Shown here: positions 23,470 to 36,001 of the stretch, one piece after another
Numbering within the stretch: position 1 is the stretch's first letter
Layout: each line of letters starts with the position of its first letter
Source: Gymnothorax reevesii
Taxonomy: Eukaryota; Chordata; Actinopteri; Anguilliformes; Muraenidae
Direction: 5' to 3'
Assembly: GCA_029721435.1 (NCBI GenBank)
Contig: CM056580.1
Coordinates: 21,708,367-21,772,366, forward strand
DNA length: 64,000 bases
Translations under genes and position numbers: made by a program
Notes under the pieces: model-generated
Databases searched by the model: none
Told to the model about the DNA's origin: nothing
What the model saw: only the letters and a program-made list of their open reading frames with translations

Positions 23470-24960
23470 TGTACATGTAGAAGGGGGTGAGGGGGGAGTG
23501 GTCTAACATGAAAAATAAAAAGAGCTAATGACTGTAAAGAAACCTGCACTGTCTGCAAACTAATGTATAAATCAAGATGCAATGATAGTTTTGCGTATAG
23601 GCTCTGACCCTAACACTCTATGCGCCATCCTGAGCTTGAGGAGAAGTAGGTGCTGGGGCAGAGGTGGGATGCTAACTGGCAGCAAATGAGAGTGATGCAG
23701 CAGCAGTGAGCGATGCAGCGTGGTAGCAGGCGGAGGCATGTTACAGCTCGAAGGCGGGGCAGGAGAGCAGCATGTATAGCCTGCCTACCGGAGGGATGGA
23801 GCAGTGTCTGATATGAATGGGAGAGTCTATGGGAATGTGGGCATATCTTGAGTTGTCTGCCAGATCTAGCTTCGTAAGCTGTGCCCCATTTATGTCATAC
23901 CCTGCATACATTCCCTCCAGCACCTATCCGGCAACCAAAACAAACAGAAGAACCTGATCTGCATTTTTTATAATTAAATATGAAGTGAAAGCATTCCTCT
24001 GTAGTTGGCATGAATTATTAACTCCAAATATATCCTTTGAGTTCATGCCTAGTGCACTCCTTCGGGGAAGCAGGTCGGCTCTCCCAATATCAATAGCTCC
24101 ACAGAAAGATCTCAGCAAGGTGAGCTGCGTGCTACATTAGCTCTGCATGGAAGTGTAATCAGGCTCTAGATAATTATAACAGGGGGGGCAATCACAGACT
24201 TAGGGTCTGTCACTTTTTATTATTATCACAGTGTTCAATGCTACAGCTTACATGCTATTTTCCGTGTTAAAATGTTGAACAACCGTATGCATAATTCACA
24301 CTGTATATTCTATATTCTGTGATTCTAGCTATTTTGAACCATTACTCTGATTCTGAAAAAGTTTGCATGTCATGGAAAATGTTAATAAAATTTAAAAATA
24401 TAATTCCATGCTCTGATCTAATAGTCTCTGCTTGATTGTTTAATGTGGTCAACCCATATCGAGAGATGCTTAATGAACTGGGGTGAGGTTTATTGTAATC
24501 GTGCTGTTTTTTTTCTCTGCTCTTTTTCTACTTTATGTTTTGTTTTTCATTGTGGTATGACCTTTGTTTAATAAAATACATTTTGATTTATTTTTCCCTG
24601 CGCGATCTTCCTTTTGTTTATGACCTTTGAGTTGGGTCGCAACAAATAGAAGCTCATCCGGGAGTTGGACTTTTTTTTTTCTTTTCCGGACTTTTTAGAA
24701 GTTGATAGTTGCCTTTCCCAGTGCTGTGTAGGGCCTGCTTTATTGCGCTGCTTTTCCCCCTCAGCTGGTAGTTCCCCTATGCCAGAGCACTTTGTGTTTT
24801 TTGTATAACAAAACTTTACAGTCAGGGGTTGATGGACTGCCCGCCATAGAAACTGCCAGTCCCCTGAGTGATTGTTTGCCATTTTCAACTGATAGTTCTG
24901 TTTTTGTTACGTGGTCAGGATGACACGCCACACTCAGTGAAAATTCTTGGAGATATTGGT
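23470..24960. other. Unassigned sequence with one dispersed-repeat copy
   Basis: Bases 23635-23885 match the reverse complement of 13680-13940. A minus-strand open stretch at 23924-24118 with the words GRADLLPRRSALGMNS could extend the same unknown element. No family was identified. The rest is AT-rich. Confidence 0.4.
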
Positions 24961-25184
24961 GTTGCGCAGCCTATATTTAATTATTTATTTCAGTTTTATT
25001 TCAACAGGGTAGCCCTTTCAGTTCGGAAACTGTTCTTCCAAGGGGCCCTGCACAATGAAATAAACAATAGCATTATCAAAACCAATGAGTGACAAAGTAT
25101 GGGATACATAAAGATACCTATTCATGAGAAAAGGGGGGGAGGTACATACCCATATATACATGCCTGCACATATCACATATACAT

Positions 25185-25210
25185 ACATACACATATACAT
25201 ATGCATACAT

Positions 25211-25245
<35 letters not shown>

Positions 25246-25318
25246 CCTACATACACACATCAAGGATTTCATATAAACATTTGCAAAAGAGCACAACCAA
25301 AAGTAGGGGCCATTGTAC

Positions 25319-25378
<60 letters not shown>
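25185..25378. repeat. Microsatellites: CA/TA-rich and (TA)n tracts
   Basis: CATA/CA/TA tracts lie at about 25185-25245 and a pure (TA)n run at 25321-25378. The second run abuts the 3' end of the minus-strand LINE and may be its expanded tail. Confidence 0.9.
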
Positions 25379-25379
<1 letters not shown>

Positions 25380-25381
<2 letters not shown>

Positions 25382-26285
25382 AAAAAAGTATCAGACAAAT
25401 ACCGAGGTTTATCAGAGGTTAAAATAAGTTAAACTTAATTCAGGCTTTGGATAAAAGCCTACAATATTTCTTGAATGACTGTAGAGAAGTTATGGATTGA
25501 ATATATTGAGGTAGATTATTCCACTTTATTGACCCTTGATAATGAAGAGATCTTTTGTAATACTCAGTGTGGGGTGTATTTATTTTAAGGGGGCTAGATA
25601 ACGCATACCTTGTTAAAAAATTGATTTCAAGAGAAATAAATATTGCCTTTAAGTAACCTGGAGCTAGTCCATTCATTATTTTAAAAATGATATTTGTACC
25701 TTATATTGATAAGGTAAAACTGATATTGCCATGTTTGAGTAATTGACAGCCTGTCTAACCGAGCTAAAAGAAAGTTACGGGGCGTTCTAAAATCAGCTTG
25801 CAGTACAATTCGCGCAAATCTATTTTGTAATCTTTGCAGCCAAAGTATATTATTTTGAGAACTTTTACCCCATACAACAAGAGCGTAATCAATGTGTGGT
25901 AAAATTAATCCATTATATGACATGATTATCCTATTGTCTGAGAGATTCCTTTTGATTTGACGAATACGCCCTATTATTTGTGAAAGTTTACTACAAACTT
26001 TGTCGCCGTGCCTACTCCATGTCAGAGATTCGTCCAATATTAAACCAAGGTATTTAAAATCACGCACCTGTTCAACTGTCTCACCTTTATATTTCACAAT
26101 TATGGATGCATTTCGTATTTTCCATCTTGTACCAATTAGCGTACATTTACATTTTCTGAAATTTAGTTCCAAATCGTTTGTGTCTACCCACCGGCAGATC
26201 TTATTGAATTTTTTAGTAGTAGCCCGTATTAGAGTCTGTGCTTCTGTTTTCTGAAGTCTGCTTGAAAGTGTTTTGATACAAGAAT
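25380..26285 (-). mobile_element. 5'-truncated LINE, minus strand
   Basis: The 3' end lies at the (TA)n run near 25380. The element contains the C-terminal third of an RT protein and stops abruptly near 26285, where Gypsy-type sequence begins. Truncation at the 5' end is typical of LINE insertion. Confidence 0.75.
25440..26255 (-). pseudogene. LINE RT C-terminal region
   Basis: The larger frame (25681-26172) has KCTLIGTRWK then DFKYLGLILDESLTW, the KYLG thumb block, and LPHIDYALVVWG, typical of jockey/CR1-like RT C-termini. A second frame (25440-25676) contains YYKRSLHYQGSIKWNNLP, the conserved end of such proteins. The two are separated by a stop and frame change near 25678. No catalytic RT motifs are present, so it cannot be functional. 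Confidence 0.75.
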
Positions 26286-26315
26286 TTGCCGACAGGTCAC
26301 TGCATGCTATTATGT

Positions 26316-26722
26316 TGCAGTCCAGTTTAATGGCGGGTCGTGTTGTTGTTGGTGTGCATCAGAGTCTTCCTGTGGATGGGGTTTCCTTTATTCTGGGAAA
26401 TGACCTGGCTGATAGCAAAGTATTGGCAAGTTCTGAAGTTGTTTCTGTTCCTCTTTTGCCAAATGATAGTGATGAGGTTGCGAAACGTTCCCTAATTTGT
26501 TTCCCTCTTGTGCAGTAACTCAGGCCCTGGCTAGGATGAATTTGATGGTCTAGATTGAAACGAGTTCTTTCCCTTTCGCCAATCTCTGGCTCTGCTTTGC
26601 GAGGGGATTATAGTGGACCTTATGTCGTGGATGGTGAAGTGGCTTATCTTGATCACATTATTATTTCTACACCTAAACAGCGAAGACACAATCGGTTGTG
26701 CCATATTGATATGCTGAAAATA
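26316..26722 (+). pseudogene. Ty3/Gypsy protease and integrase scrap, Gmr1-like
   Basis: Plus-strand coding at 26316-26518 includes VVVGVHQSLPVDGVSFILGN, matching in pattern the protease end of the complete element in this window (SSLPIKGVSLLLGNDLAGGK). After a stop and about 90 bases, 26605-26722 encodes GPYVVDGEVAYLDHI and RRHNRLCHIDMLK, matching the end of its integrase (FHGPYEI and KQLCHINMLKPY). The parts between are deleted. It is therefore a remnant of a related but separate Gypsy element. It has no LTR nearby. Confidence 0.72.
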
Positions 26723-26772
26723 TAGCACGACTTATGCCTAAAAAAGTTTGATTTTTGGTGAAAGAGTATGTA

Positions 26773-28374
26773 CAAAACCCAAAACCAGTGAAGTTGGCAC
26801 GTTATGTAAATCGTGGATAAAAACAGAATACAATGATTTGCAAATCCTTTTCAACTTATATTCAATTGAATACACTGCAAAGACAAGATGTTTAATGTTC
26901 AAACTGAGAAACTTTTTTTTTTGTAAATAATCATTAACTTAGAATTTAAAGGCAGCAACACATTGCGAAAAAGTTGGCACAGGGGCCTTTTTACCACTGT
27001 GTTACATCGCCTTTTCTTTTAACGACACTCAGTTAACGTTTGGGAACTGAGGAGACCAATTTTTGAAGCTTTTCAGGTGGAACTCTTTCCCATTCTTGCT
27101 TGATGTACAGCTTATGTTGTTCAACAGTCCGGGGTCTCCGTTGTCGTATTTTACGCTTCAAAATGCGCCACACATTTTCAATGGGAGACAGGTCTAGACT
27201 ACAGGCAGGCCAGTCTAGTACCTGCACTCTTTTACTACGGAGCCATGCTGTTGTAACGCGTGCAGAATGTGGCTTGGCATTGTTCTGCTGAAATAAGCAG
27301 GGGCGTCATGAAAAAGACGTTGCTTGGATGGCAACATATGTTGCTCCAAAACCTGTATGTACCTTTCAGCATTAATGGTGCCTTCACATATGTGTAAGTT
27401 GCCCATGCCTTGGGCACTAATACACCCCCATACCATCACAGATGCAGGCTTTTGAACTTTACGCCTATAACAGTCCGGATGGTTCTTTTCCTCTTTGGTC
27501 CGGAGGACACGACGTCCACAGTTTCCAAAAACAATTTGAAATGTGGACTCGTCAGACCACAGAACACTTTCCCACTTTGCATAAGTCCATCTTAGATGAG
27601 CTTGGGCCCAGTGAAGCCGGAGGCGTTTCTGAGTGCTGTTGATAAATGGCTTTCGCTTTGCATTGTTGAGTTTTGACTTGCACTTGCAGATGTAGCGACG
27701 AACTGTAGTTACTGACAGTGGTTTTCTGAAGTGTTCCTGAGCTCATGTGGTGATGTCCTTTACACACTGATGTCGGTTTTTGATGCAGTACCGCCTGAGG
27801 GATCGAAGGTCATGGGCATTCAATGTTGATTTTCGGCCTTGTTGCTTACGTTCAGTGATTTCTTAAGATTCTCTGAACTTTTGACGATATTACGGACCGT
27901 AGATGATGAAATCCCTAAATTTCTTGCAATAGCTCATTGAGGAATGTTGTTTTTAAACTGTTCGACAATCAGCTCACGCATTTATTCACTAAGGGGTTAC
28001 CCTCGCCCCATCCTTGTTTGTGAATGACTGAGCATTTCAGGGAAGCTGCTTTTATACCCAATCATGGCACCCACCTGTTCCCAATTAGCCCGTTCACCTG
28101 TGGGATGTTCCAAATAAGTGTTTGATGAGCATTCCTCAACTCTCTCAGTCTTTTTTGCCACTTGTGCCAGCTTTTTTGAAACATGTTGCAAGCATCAAAT
28201 TCCAAATGAGCTAATATTTGCAAAAAATTACAAAGTTTACCTGTTATAACATTAAGTAACTTATCTATGCAGTGTATTCAATTGAATGTAGGTTGAAAAG
28301 GATTTGCAAATAATTGTATTCTGTTTTTATTTACGATTTACACAACGTGCCAACTTCACTGGTTTTGGGTTTTG
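26773..28374 (-). mobile_element. Tc1-like transposon B, copy 1, both TIRs present
   Basis: The inverted repeats begin CAAAACCCAAAACCAGTGAA at both ends and pair for over 100 bases, including GTTGGCACGTT and CAAATCCTTTTCAAC. TA flanks both sides (26771-26772 and 28375-28376). Length 1602 bp, the usual Tc1 size. Transposase coding runs on the minus strand. A second copy lies at 48312-49773. Confidence 0.88.
27036..28000 (-). pseudogene. Tc1-like transposase of element B, copy 1
   Basis: Readable pieces on the minus strand are [20 protein letters not shown] (27439 downward) and [20 protein letters not shown] (27033-27227), where the SxDLSPIEN block normally carries a catalytic Asp. The N-terminal part near 27950 has RELIVEQFKNNIP. 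A frameshift near 27300 and several stops in the N-terminal half break the frame. The protein would act on TA targets; this copy is not expected to be active. Confidence 0.82.
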
Positions 28375-28376
28375 TA

Positions 28377-29829
28377 TATTGTATTATGTGGGAACTTTGC
28401 TTCACGGGAGTCCAGAATAGTATCGATATGTCTCTAGCACTCCCCCTCAGGTAATTTTCGAACTCTGAGTGAATGTGTGTCTCTGCCTCCGACCAATTAT
28501 GTCGCCTTAGTGTCACAACAGCCATGTCGTTCCAAAGGGTGAAGTTGGAAATGAGAAATACCACATCAGGTCCGCGGTTTCATTATTATCAATGCCAAAT
28601 ATAGCCTGCCTGCAAGTATTAGGAATTGATGGTACAATTAAACACAATAGGTTTTCACAGACATATGAGCACTTCACTATGCACGGTGCATTGTGGGAAT
28701 GGTTGGCCCTCGCAACCATACGTGCTGTTGAAAACAAACCAGACCAACTGTTTGTTCTGTTTTACTCCTCATAGTTTGTCCGTCCTTGGACTACTCTTGA
28801 AGCATTGCAGCTGCCTGGCCACTTCTGGACTGCTCCCAATCAGCAGAAAAATTGTCATTTGTTTTTATGACAATAAAATGTCATAATGTTTTGGCTCATT
28901 TATGCCTGCGTAAGTTCAACTGAAATGTTGCAAACATCACAAGTGAGGGCTACAATACAGACAACATTTTTTGCCTTTACCGGTGTAATTACCCAAATAT
29001 TGAGCAAGTGTGGTGATTATGAGAAAAGGGAGAAAGCACAGGGCGAAAAACAGCTGCTTGAATGGAACTAAGATGCCACAGAATCAGTAATTACAGCTCT
29101 TTCATAGCAATAATATGAAAAAGAACCTGCGCTCTCACACATGCAAACTGAAATTTCAGCTGTTTTGAAGCAACGTAAGTTAATAGTGGGCAACGCTGAT
29201 TGTTTGCATATGAACGCAATTTATGTACGGAAAAACTAAAATTAAGAATTTTGGTAAGCATATATGTGTAGCAAGCAACTGTGGTATAAGCACAATAAAC
29301 AACAGCATGCTGGTCATTGTACAAATTAACTCTACACTGAGGTGGTTGACAGCCCAAAGCGCCATTACACAGCTGAAAAGTGCAAATACTTGGGTGTGTG
29401 TCAAGCCTAACATGGTACAAGGAGTGGCTGAATGGTTTTATGAATATTAATATGATTTGAATCATATGCCACTGCCCTCATTGTCACTAGATGTCAAACC
29501 AACTGTTTTTTTAATTGTTGTTTTTTTTTGCATTAGGAGGTTCTGAAACCACATTGAATAAAAAAATAGCAGTGTCCAGTTCCTGGCAGCATTCCAGATA
29601 AATACTCGTTGCATCTCTTTAGAAAATCATATTAAATGCCATGATTTAAGGAGGGATAAGACATTTTACGCAAAAGTCACAGACATTTAAAGCCACATCG
29701 ACTCTGTCAGCAATGCAATTCCCATCGTGTTGAATGGTTTTCAAGAAGATCTTTTTAAGTTTACAAGAACAGGGAGATTACGCTGGCCATTCATAAAGCA
29801 AGTAGTACATCAAACCAAATAAGCAATCT
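28377..29829. other. Unassigned sequence
   Basis: Short open frames occur on both strands (for example 29091-29465 minus) but none shows a known domain, codon pattern or splice context I can support. No repeat boundaries were found. Confidence 0.35.
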
Positions 29830-32500
29830 ATATAATAATAATAATTATTATTATTATTATAATAACAACAACAATTTTTATTTATATTGCACTTTTCAAA
29901 AAAGAGGAAATGCACAATTCAATCAGAAATTACATTGGGTTCAGTACAGTTCTACAGTATGTAAATTAAAAGCATAAAGCTAAGGGAAAAAATATATTAA
30001 ACGTGACTTTATGAGAGTAGGTTTTTTGAAGGGTTTTATTAGAAGACACTGAAATAGCTTGTCTGATTCCAAGTGGAAGGTTATTTTATAACCGTGGCGC
30101 CCTCACAACAAAGGCCCTATTACCCTCTGTCTCCAGCCTTGCTCGTGGGACTAAAAGCAACAGCTTATTTGCAGATCTGAGAGTATGAGTGGGGTCGTAA
30201 AGGGTAAGAAGTTCAATTACTGTATATATAAAGGTGCAAGGTCTTTCAGTGATTTAAAAACAAGCAATACAATTTTAAAATCAATTCTGAGCACCACAGG
30301 TAACTAGTGTAGTGAGGTGAGTATTGAGGGAATGTGCTCATACTTTTGAGTTCCTGTCAGAACTCTGGCTGCTGTACTTTGTGCAAGTTGTGAGCAGTTG
30401 TTAGATTTCTGGGGCAGTCCAGCAAATATAGAGTAACGGTAATCTCGGGGGCTGGAGACAAAAGCATGAATCACAGTCTGGGCGTCACTGAATGAAAGAA
30501 AAGATCTGATTCTGGCAATGCTCCTCATTTGAGCAATAGCTTATTTAATAATGTTACTAAAATGTTTGGAGGATTATGAGTTTGAATCAAAGACTACTCC
30601 CTGATTTCGGTACTCTTGGGCGCACCACAGACCGTTGGAAGCTAAAGATTTAAATACACATTCCCTAATTTTTTGGGTCTAAACAGCATCACTTCGGTTT
30701 TGTTATTATTCAACATGAGGAATTTACAGGACATCCGAGAGTTTGTGGCGTCAAGGTGCACTGTGAGTGAGGCAACAGAGATGAGGTCTGATGGATATAC
30801 GGAACTTGGATCTGAATATCATCAGCATTAAAATGGAGAGAAATATCAGTCTTATGAATAGAGGTAAAGGCAGAGCAGCAAAAGGCCAAGAATAGACCCT
30901 TGAGGTTTGTCGCGGGTGATTTTCATATGGCTAGAAGAGATGTTCCAAACAGATACGCTGAAGGTCCTGTCGTTCAGGTTATACTTGAACCATTCTCGTT
31001 CAGTCTCAGTCACGCTTAACCAGTTTATTATCCAATCAATTAAAATTTCATGATCAAACATATCAAAAGCAGCAGAAAGGTCCTGATATCCTAATATTAT
31101 TTAAAATCTTTTAAAGAGCCGCCTCTTTATGATGATTGGTTCATAAACTGGACTGAAACTTTTCAAAGGGTAAAAGTTGAGTATGCACCACTTTGGCCAG
31201 AAAGGGTAATCTAGAAATGGGTATTAAAATGACTGAGATTGACAGTGTTGAGGTTTGGTTTTTTGAGTTGGGGTTGAACAACAGCCGATTTTAAAATACG
31301 AGGGCGAGCTCAACTTGTTAATTATTGCTAAAAAAAAGTCTCACCCCTCTCAATAGAAACAATTACATTGGAATTAGGAGGGCAATGGATACGAGAGTTA
31401 ATGGTCCTAAAAAACAACTTGGGGTTGCAAGTATTTGCGGCAATAAGTTGTGAGAAGTATTTTGATCTTTCTTCTTTTACAGTGATGTTTAAATGCTTTA
31501 AAAGTTCTTTCATTGCAGTAAAAGTACACTGTGATTTCAAAGTTTTCCATTTAAATTCAGCATGTATGCCCTCCTAATACCCAAGACACGGTCATTAACC
31601 CACGAGGATGGTTTGGTTAGAGTAGGACAGGCTTTAGACAACTAAAATGGAGCTACAGTGTCCAGAACAACAATAAAACATTGCATGTATATAGCTGCCT
31701 GCTCCTCCACAGAACAAGAGCTATCTAGTGGATCAAACTGCTGAGAAACCAGATAAGTGTAACAGAAGTTATCAATAGTCTGTGAAGTGATGGGTCAAAA
31801 TTTTCAAGGGCTTCTCATATTTGACACCACTGGTACTAAAGGAATGTTAGAAAAGATGGTGGCAGGGCCTAAGACATGCATGTTAGTCGTCTGGAGATTC
31901 ATTGGATTAAAACCAGGAGAGATAATCAGATCAAGAGCGTGGCCTTGTTGCTGAGTAGGGCCCTTAACATGCTAAGTACAGTCTAAAGAAACTCAGATGC
32001 AAGTCAGTCATCCTGGTTGTCGATGTGAGTATTCAAGTCTCCCAAAACCAAAACTTTCTCTTAATGAGTGGATGAGATGAACAAAAAAGTGACAAAATTC
32101 TTTCAAAAAGATTTGGGAGGGTAATATAACCTGCCAATACAGGGAGCTGGGTCAGAGGTAGTGAATGAAAATAACTAAAATGAGGTAAAGCTACCAAGAG
32201 TAATAGGTGTGAATTTTTGGTCGGCCTTATAAATGACAGCAAGTCCACCCCCCTGTCCAGATAATCAGAAAAAATTTTTAATTTAAATCCTTTGGGACAT
32301 GCCTCAATGACAGGAACATCAGTATCTGACCAAGTTTTAGCTGAATAAATGAAATCTAAGTCCCTGAACAAAATGAAATAAAAGTCTTACCAGAGATAGA
32401 TCTAAAATTCCACTGGCAGCCTCTTAAAAATGCATTAGTCAAATGACTGGTTGGTTCAGTCTTTGTGAAGATTAAGGCAGATGGAACCATCCTCTTCCTA
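29830..32500 (-). mobile_element. Decayed LINE (CR1/L2/Rex-like), minus strand
   Basis: The 3' end lies at the AAT/ATT microsatellite at 29831-29875, preceded on the minus strand by GAAAAGTGCAATATAAATAAA. From 3' to 5' it shows an RT C-terminal fragment, an RT core fragment, an inter-domain fragment and an endonuclease fragment. Upstream border uncertain. The order and tail fit a CR1/L2/Rex-type LINE. Confidence 0.75.
30304..32371 (-). pseudogene. LINE ORF2 fragments (endonuclease, linker, RT)
   Basis: From the 5' side: 32033-32371 carries SDTDVPVIEACPKGFK, an endonuclease block (normally TETWL...DVPLIEA.PPGF). Then 31328-31540 has ERSKYFSQLIAANTCNPKLF from the linker before RT. Next 30852-31061 has MFDHEILIDWI (around RT motif A) and PQGSILG (motif B). 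Last, 30304-30528 has RIRSFLSFSDAQTVIHAFVS with RVLTGTQKYEHI, typical after the RT core. Every junction needs a frame change or deletion, so this is an old inactive copy. Confidence 0.75.
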
Positions 32501-32539
32501 AAAAGACCAGGCCATTTTTTAAACTGCTTCAGTGTATAA

Positions 32540-32830
32540 TGTGCAGGAATAATGAGCCCAGTCTCATCCCGATGTGTCAGATAGTGACGCTACCTGACCA
32601 AGCTTCGCTATAAGATGTGAAAGGAAGCTTTTGACTTCCTTATTTGATGCCAGTTTAAAACGAACCCTCCCCCCTGACCCCTGTACCTTAATCCAAACCA
32701 TAACCCTAAATGTCAAATGGGGGTGCCAAAAGCCTTCTTGTGTGTTGCTTATCACGCTTGATCAGGTAGCAAAACTATATGACAAGTCGGGAAAAGAATG
32801 TGTTGGGAATAACGGACACTGAAAAAGAGC
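32540..32830. repeat. Small inverted-repeat element
   Basis: GCTACCTGACCAAGC near 32590 and its inverse GCTTGATCAGGTAGC near 32756 bracket a middle containing GGGGGTGCCAAAAGCC. It looks like a short fish foldback repeat. Outer borders are not fixed. Confidence 0.5.
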
Positions 32831-33414
32831 GAGGGAACCGTGCTCTGAGTGGCTGGTACAGCCGATCCATATGGAAGAGCTAGTGAGTCCAAAAGTTTGA
32901 CCACACGCTCTCTATTCTTGCTGCATTTCGCCATGGTCATACACATGCCAGCTTCCGGTCATGGCAAATGCATGGTAAACACCCCTGTTTAAAAAATAAA
33001 TAATGTGAATGTGACAGTTGAAGGGTCCTGAACACATGGGGTCCACGTAAAAAAAAGAATGTGGCGACAGGGCTCTTGCTGAAATAAAGTCATATTTATG
33101 AGGGAAAGCTTTCAGGATATAACCAAAATGATCAAAATGAGGTAAACGATAATAAGTTCAAAAAATTATCCATAAATATCAGCAAAACTATGGTTTTAGA
33201 GAGAATTAAAAACATATTTCTGCACGGTTTTCACAGCCAACAGCAACTCACCATTTCGGCTCACCATTAGATATCAAACTAAAATATTTAAAATTGAGGG
33301 AGCATAAAACTATCTGAAGCAAAAAAAGGGATCTCAAAAGTAAAACTATGCACTTGTAAATAAAGTACTTTTGTAATTGTGTAATTGTAATCTCAGAGCC
33401 AGGAGTAATGAACG

Positions 33415-33519
33415 CAGATACCAAGTCCCTCCGCTTCGGATCTGCCCCGGCACTGAGCCGGATCAGCTGGAGTCGGCACAGAGCCGGGGCAGATCCGGAG
33501 CGGAGGTGCTTGCTATCTG
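33415..33519. repeat. 105-nt GC-rich perfect-size hairpin
   Basis: A 37-base left arm (33415-33451) pairs with the right arm (33483-33519) at 33 of 37 positions; two of the four mismatches would be G-U in RNA of one strand. The loop is 31 bases. The arms share GGATCTGCCCCGGC. Such a tight GC-rich hairpin in AT-rich DNA stands out. It could be a tiny foldback repeat or a structured RNA; there is no evidence of transcription. Confidence 0.7.
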
Positions 33520-35830
33520 GGGATCCAACCATAGAATGTAGCAATGAGTCTGACTTTGGACTGAAGTCACAAGTGAATGAAACTCAAAAACAGAAATATC
33601 ATGACGGCTGATTAAGGAAATATACGTGTCTCCTTGATTTGTACCTCTATTTTCAGGACGCTAAGCACTGAATGTATCTCTGGCTGTTCAGAGAAACGGT
33701 TTTGCACTGTTGAATAATGGTGTTGTAGGTCTTCCTGCTTGCCTCTGAGAGGTCTGTTCTCAGTTCATGCTTATCAATTCCTTCATTCCCTAGCAACCAC
33801 ATTGTTTTGATATTCACACATACTGCATTGTACTTTAATTAATTTGTTAAAAACATTGTCCAACAAAAACGACAAAATTATATTGAGGCAATGCCTGCGA
33901 GCCAGTTTAAGCAGTCAACTTGAGCTTCTCTGTCACCTCACTATTTATATACTCTAGAAATATACCCTCCCAATATGGCGGTCTATTTAAAATGAGATAA
34001 TGTCCCAGCTTTGTCTGCTAGTCTATGCGTTGCTGCTTTGCAAAAGTATGACTTCAGCTTCAAGTTATTGCCCCACATCATTAAAAAAAGAAAGAAAAAA
34101 AAGCTGGCAATTTAATTAAAGGGAACTGCTTTCTCTTTGACTCTGAAAAGATGTTTCAGTCAAAATTTTAGTCGAGTTGATGATAATGATCAAATGTGGA
34201 CTATGTAAATTTCCATGATTGTCCTGAAGTGCATCAGTTTTCACATTCAGGTGAGATACTATATTTAGGGGGACCTAAAATAAATTAAGTTTGCTGAATC
34301 AACTATTTCCAAACACATGGAAGTGTGAGGTATCGTTCAGGAACCACTCTCGAGAGACAGCAATCCAAAAAAACGTATGCCTTCATTGGAGTCCGAGTCA
34401 AAGCCAGAAAACACAGGAATTGCCAAGCCACAATACGAAATCCAAAAACAGTATCGACTAGACAGGCAGAGGTCAGAACCAGTAAGACAGATGGAAAGAG
34501 GTACAAAAACGATAGGCAAAAAGTCTTAGTCGATGGGCAAAGTCAATGGTCATACACAGGGCATCCAAACACAGAACTCGTGGTCTTACAAAAATAGGTC
34601 AAAATCCAGAAAGAGATAAACAGTACAAAAAGGGCAGTGGCAAGAATCAGGGTCGGACTATCCAGTAGAAGAGAAACAATAATCAATGGCATACGAGGAG
34701 CTCTGTACAAAGAAATATTGATCAACGTTCTGACAAGAGCTGTGAGTGAAAAGACTCCTAATATACAAACAGGAAAGGTCACATGCTATACAGAGATTGG
34801 CTGTGGGGAATGAGACTAATTACATCGGGAGAACCACATGAGGGAAACCCTAACCACGAAAATTGGCGAGAGACAAAATACGAACGGGAATCACACAAAC
34901 AGCCTATGACATTTAAACAGCTCCGGTCCAGGAGTTCTATGTGCACAGATAACAAGAGCAGGAAAGTAATTAAGCACGTGCAAGAGATTCTCGCTGAAAC
35001 TCAGGGAGAGCAAAGCAATAGACAAGGGGCGGAGAATAGAACAGGGCGATTGCGGAGAGGTAATTTGTCTATTAGTAGCGGTGCAGCTTTACAACTTAGA
35101 GTGCTCATTAGTAATTTAGTAATTGAAAATATACATGGTTAGTTGTGATAGTAGACTATAATACAAAATACAAATGTTAGTCTTATTAGTAATCAGAACA
35201 GAAGGGTGAAGGAAGAAAACGAGATACGAAGGAATATTTTAAACACCAGACTTCATTTAAATCACCCGAAGTCAGTGAGCACGCAGACAGGGAAGACCGA
35301 CTGAACCAACTAGATCACAAGACAGGGGAGACAAGTGCAATGGAACTGAAACATGGAATGAGCCAAATACCTGAATATTACAAAAACCAAAAAGAATAAA
35401 TAAAAGACAATGATCTTGAACACAAAACCAGAACATATACATGACCAAAAAACCAGAACCATGACAGAAAGATGAAAGATAATACCTAAATAATTCGGTG
35501 ACCATCTCCTTAAACTGCTGGCATCCACTAACTTAAATCACAGGCTCTAGTTTTCCTTGGAGGAACAGAATAATTCATTCCCCCTGAAGCTGCCACCAAA
35601 CTGGACTTTGGTTCCAACTAAAGTCCTTCTCATAAATGCAGGCACAGCTGGGCCCTATTGGGATTCTGTCAAACTGGCTTCATGGTGGTTTCTATTATGC
35701 TTGGTGAAGGCAGAGGAGGAAGCAGAATAAAAAAGTACACTCCACTCCTACTGGCACAGGCTCCTGGCACAGGAGCTGCTTAGAATATTCACGAGAGGTA
35801 GCATCCCTCGTCTTCCCTTCGTAGCAGCAT
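33520..35830. other. Unassigned sequence
   Basis: Open frames at 34325-34597 and 34783-35142 (plus) have biased A/G-rich composition but no domain I can name. The stretch may be an old retroelement region. No LTR or TIR was found. Confidence 0.35.
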
Positions 35831-35834
35831 ACAC

Positions 35835-36001
35835 AGAGCGTTGTTCAGTCATGGGCGTAAGTTCTGCCATTGATAGAATTGTTATTTTGGAAACTTCACC
35901 AGTTTTTTTTGAGATAATATTATTACATATGTCTATGGTATATTGTGGAACAATTATAAGCATTTTCTAAGTTTCAAAGACTCTTATTGGCAAATGCAAT
36001 T
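35835..36001 (-). mobile_element. Left piece of a Tc1-like relic split by the Gypsy element
   Basis: The run AAGACTCTTATTGGCAAATG just before the LTR continues logically into GAGTGAGTATTTACAGTGTG beyond the other LTR at 42021, as in the left flank of fish Tc1-like elements of this type. The outer end was not located. Confidence 0.5.

Noticed and set aside
25018..25383. Y/I/H-rich frames on both strands
   Set aside because: Products of TA/CA microsatellites.
29821..29880. Possible CRISPR-like or regulatory repeat array
   Set aside because: It is an AAT/ATT microsatellite at a LINE 3' end; no spacer structure exists and the genome is eukaryotic.
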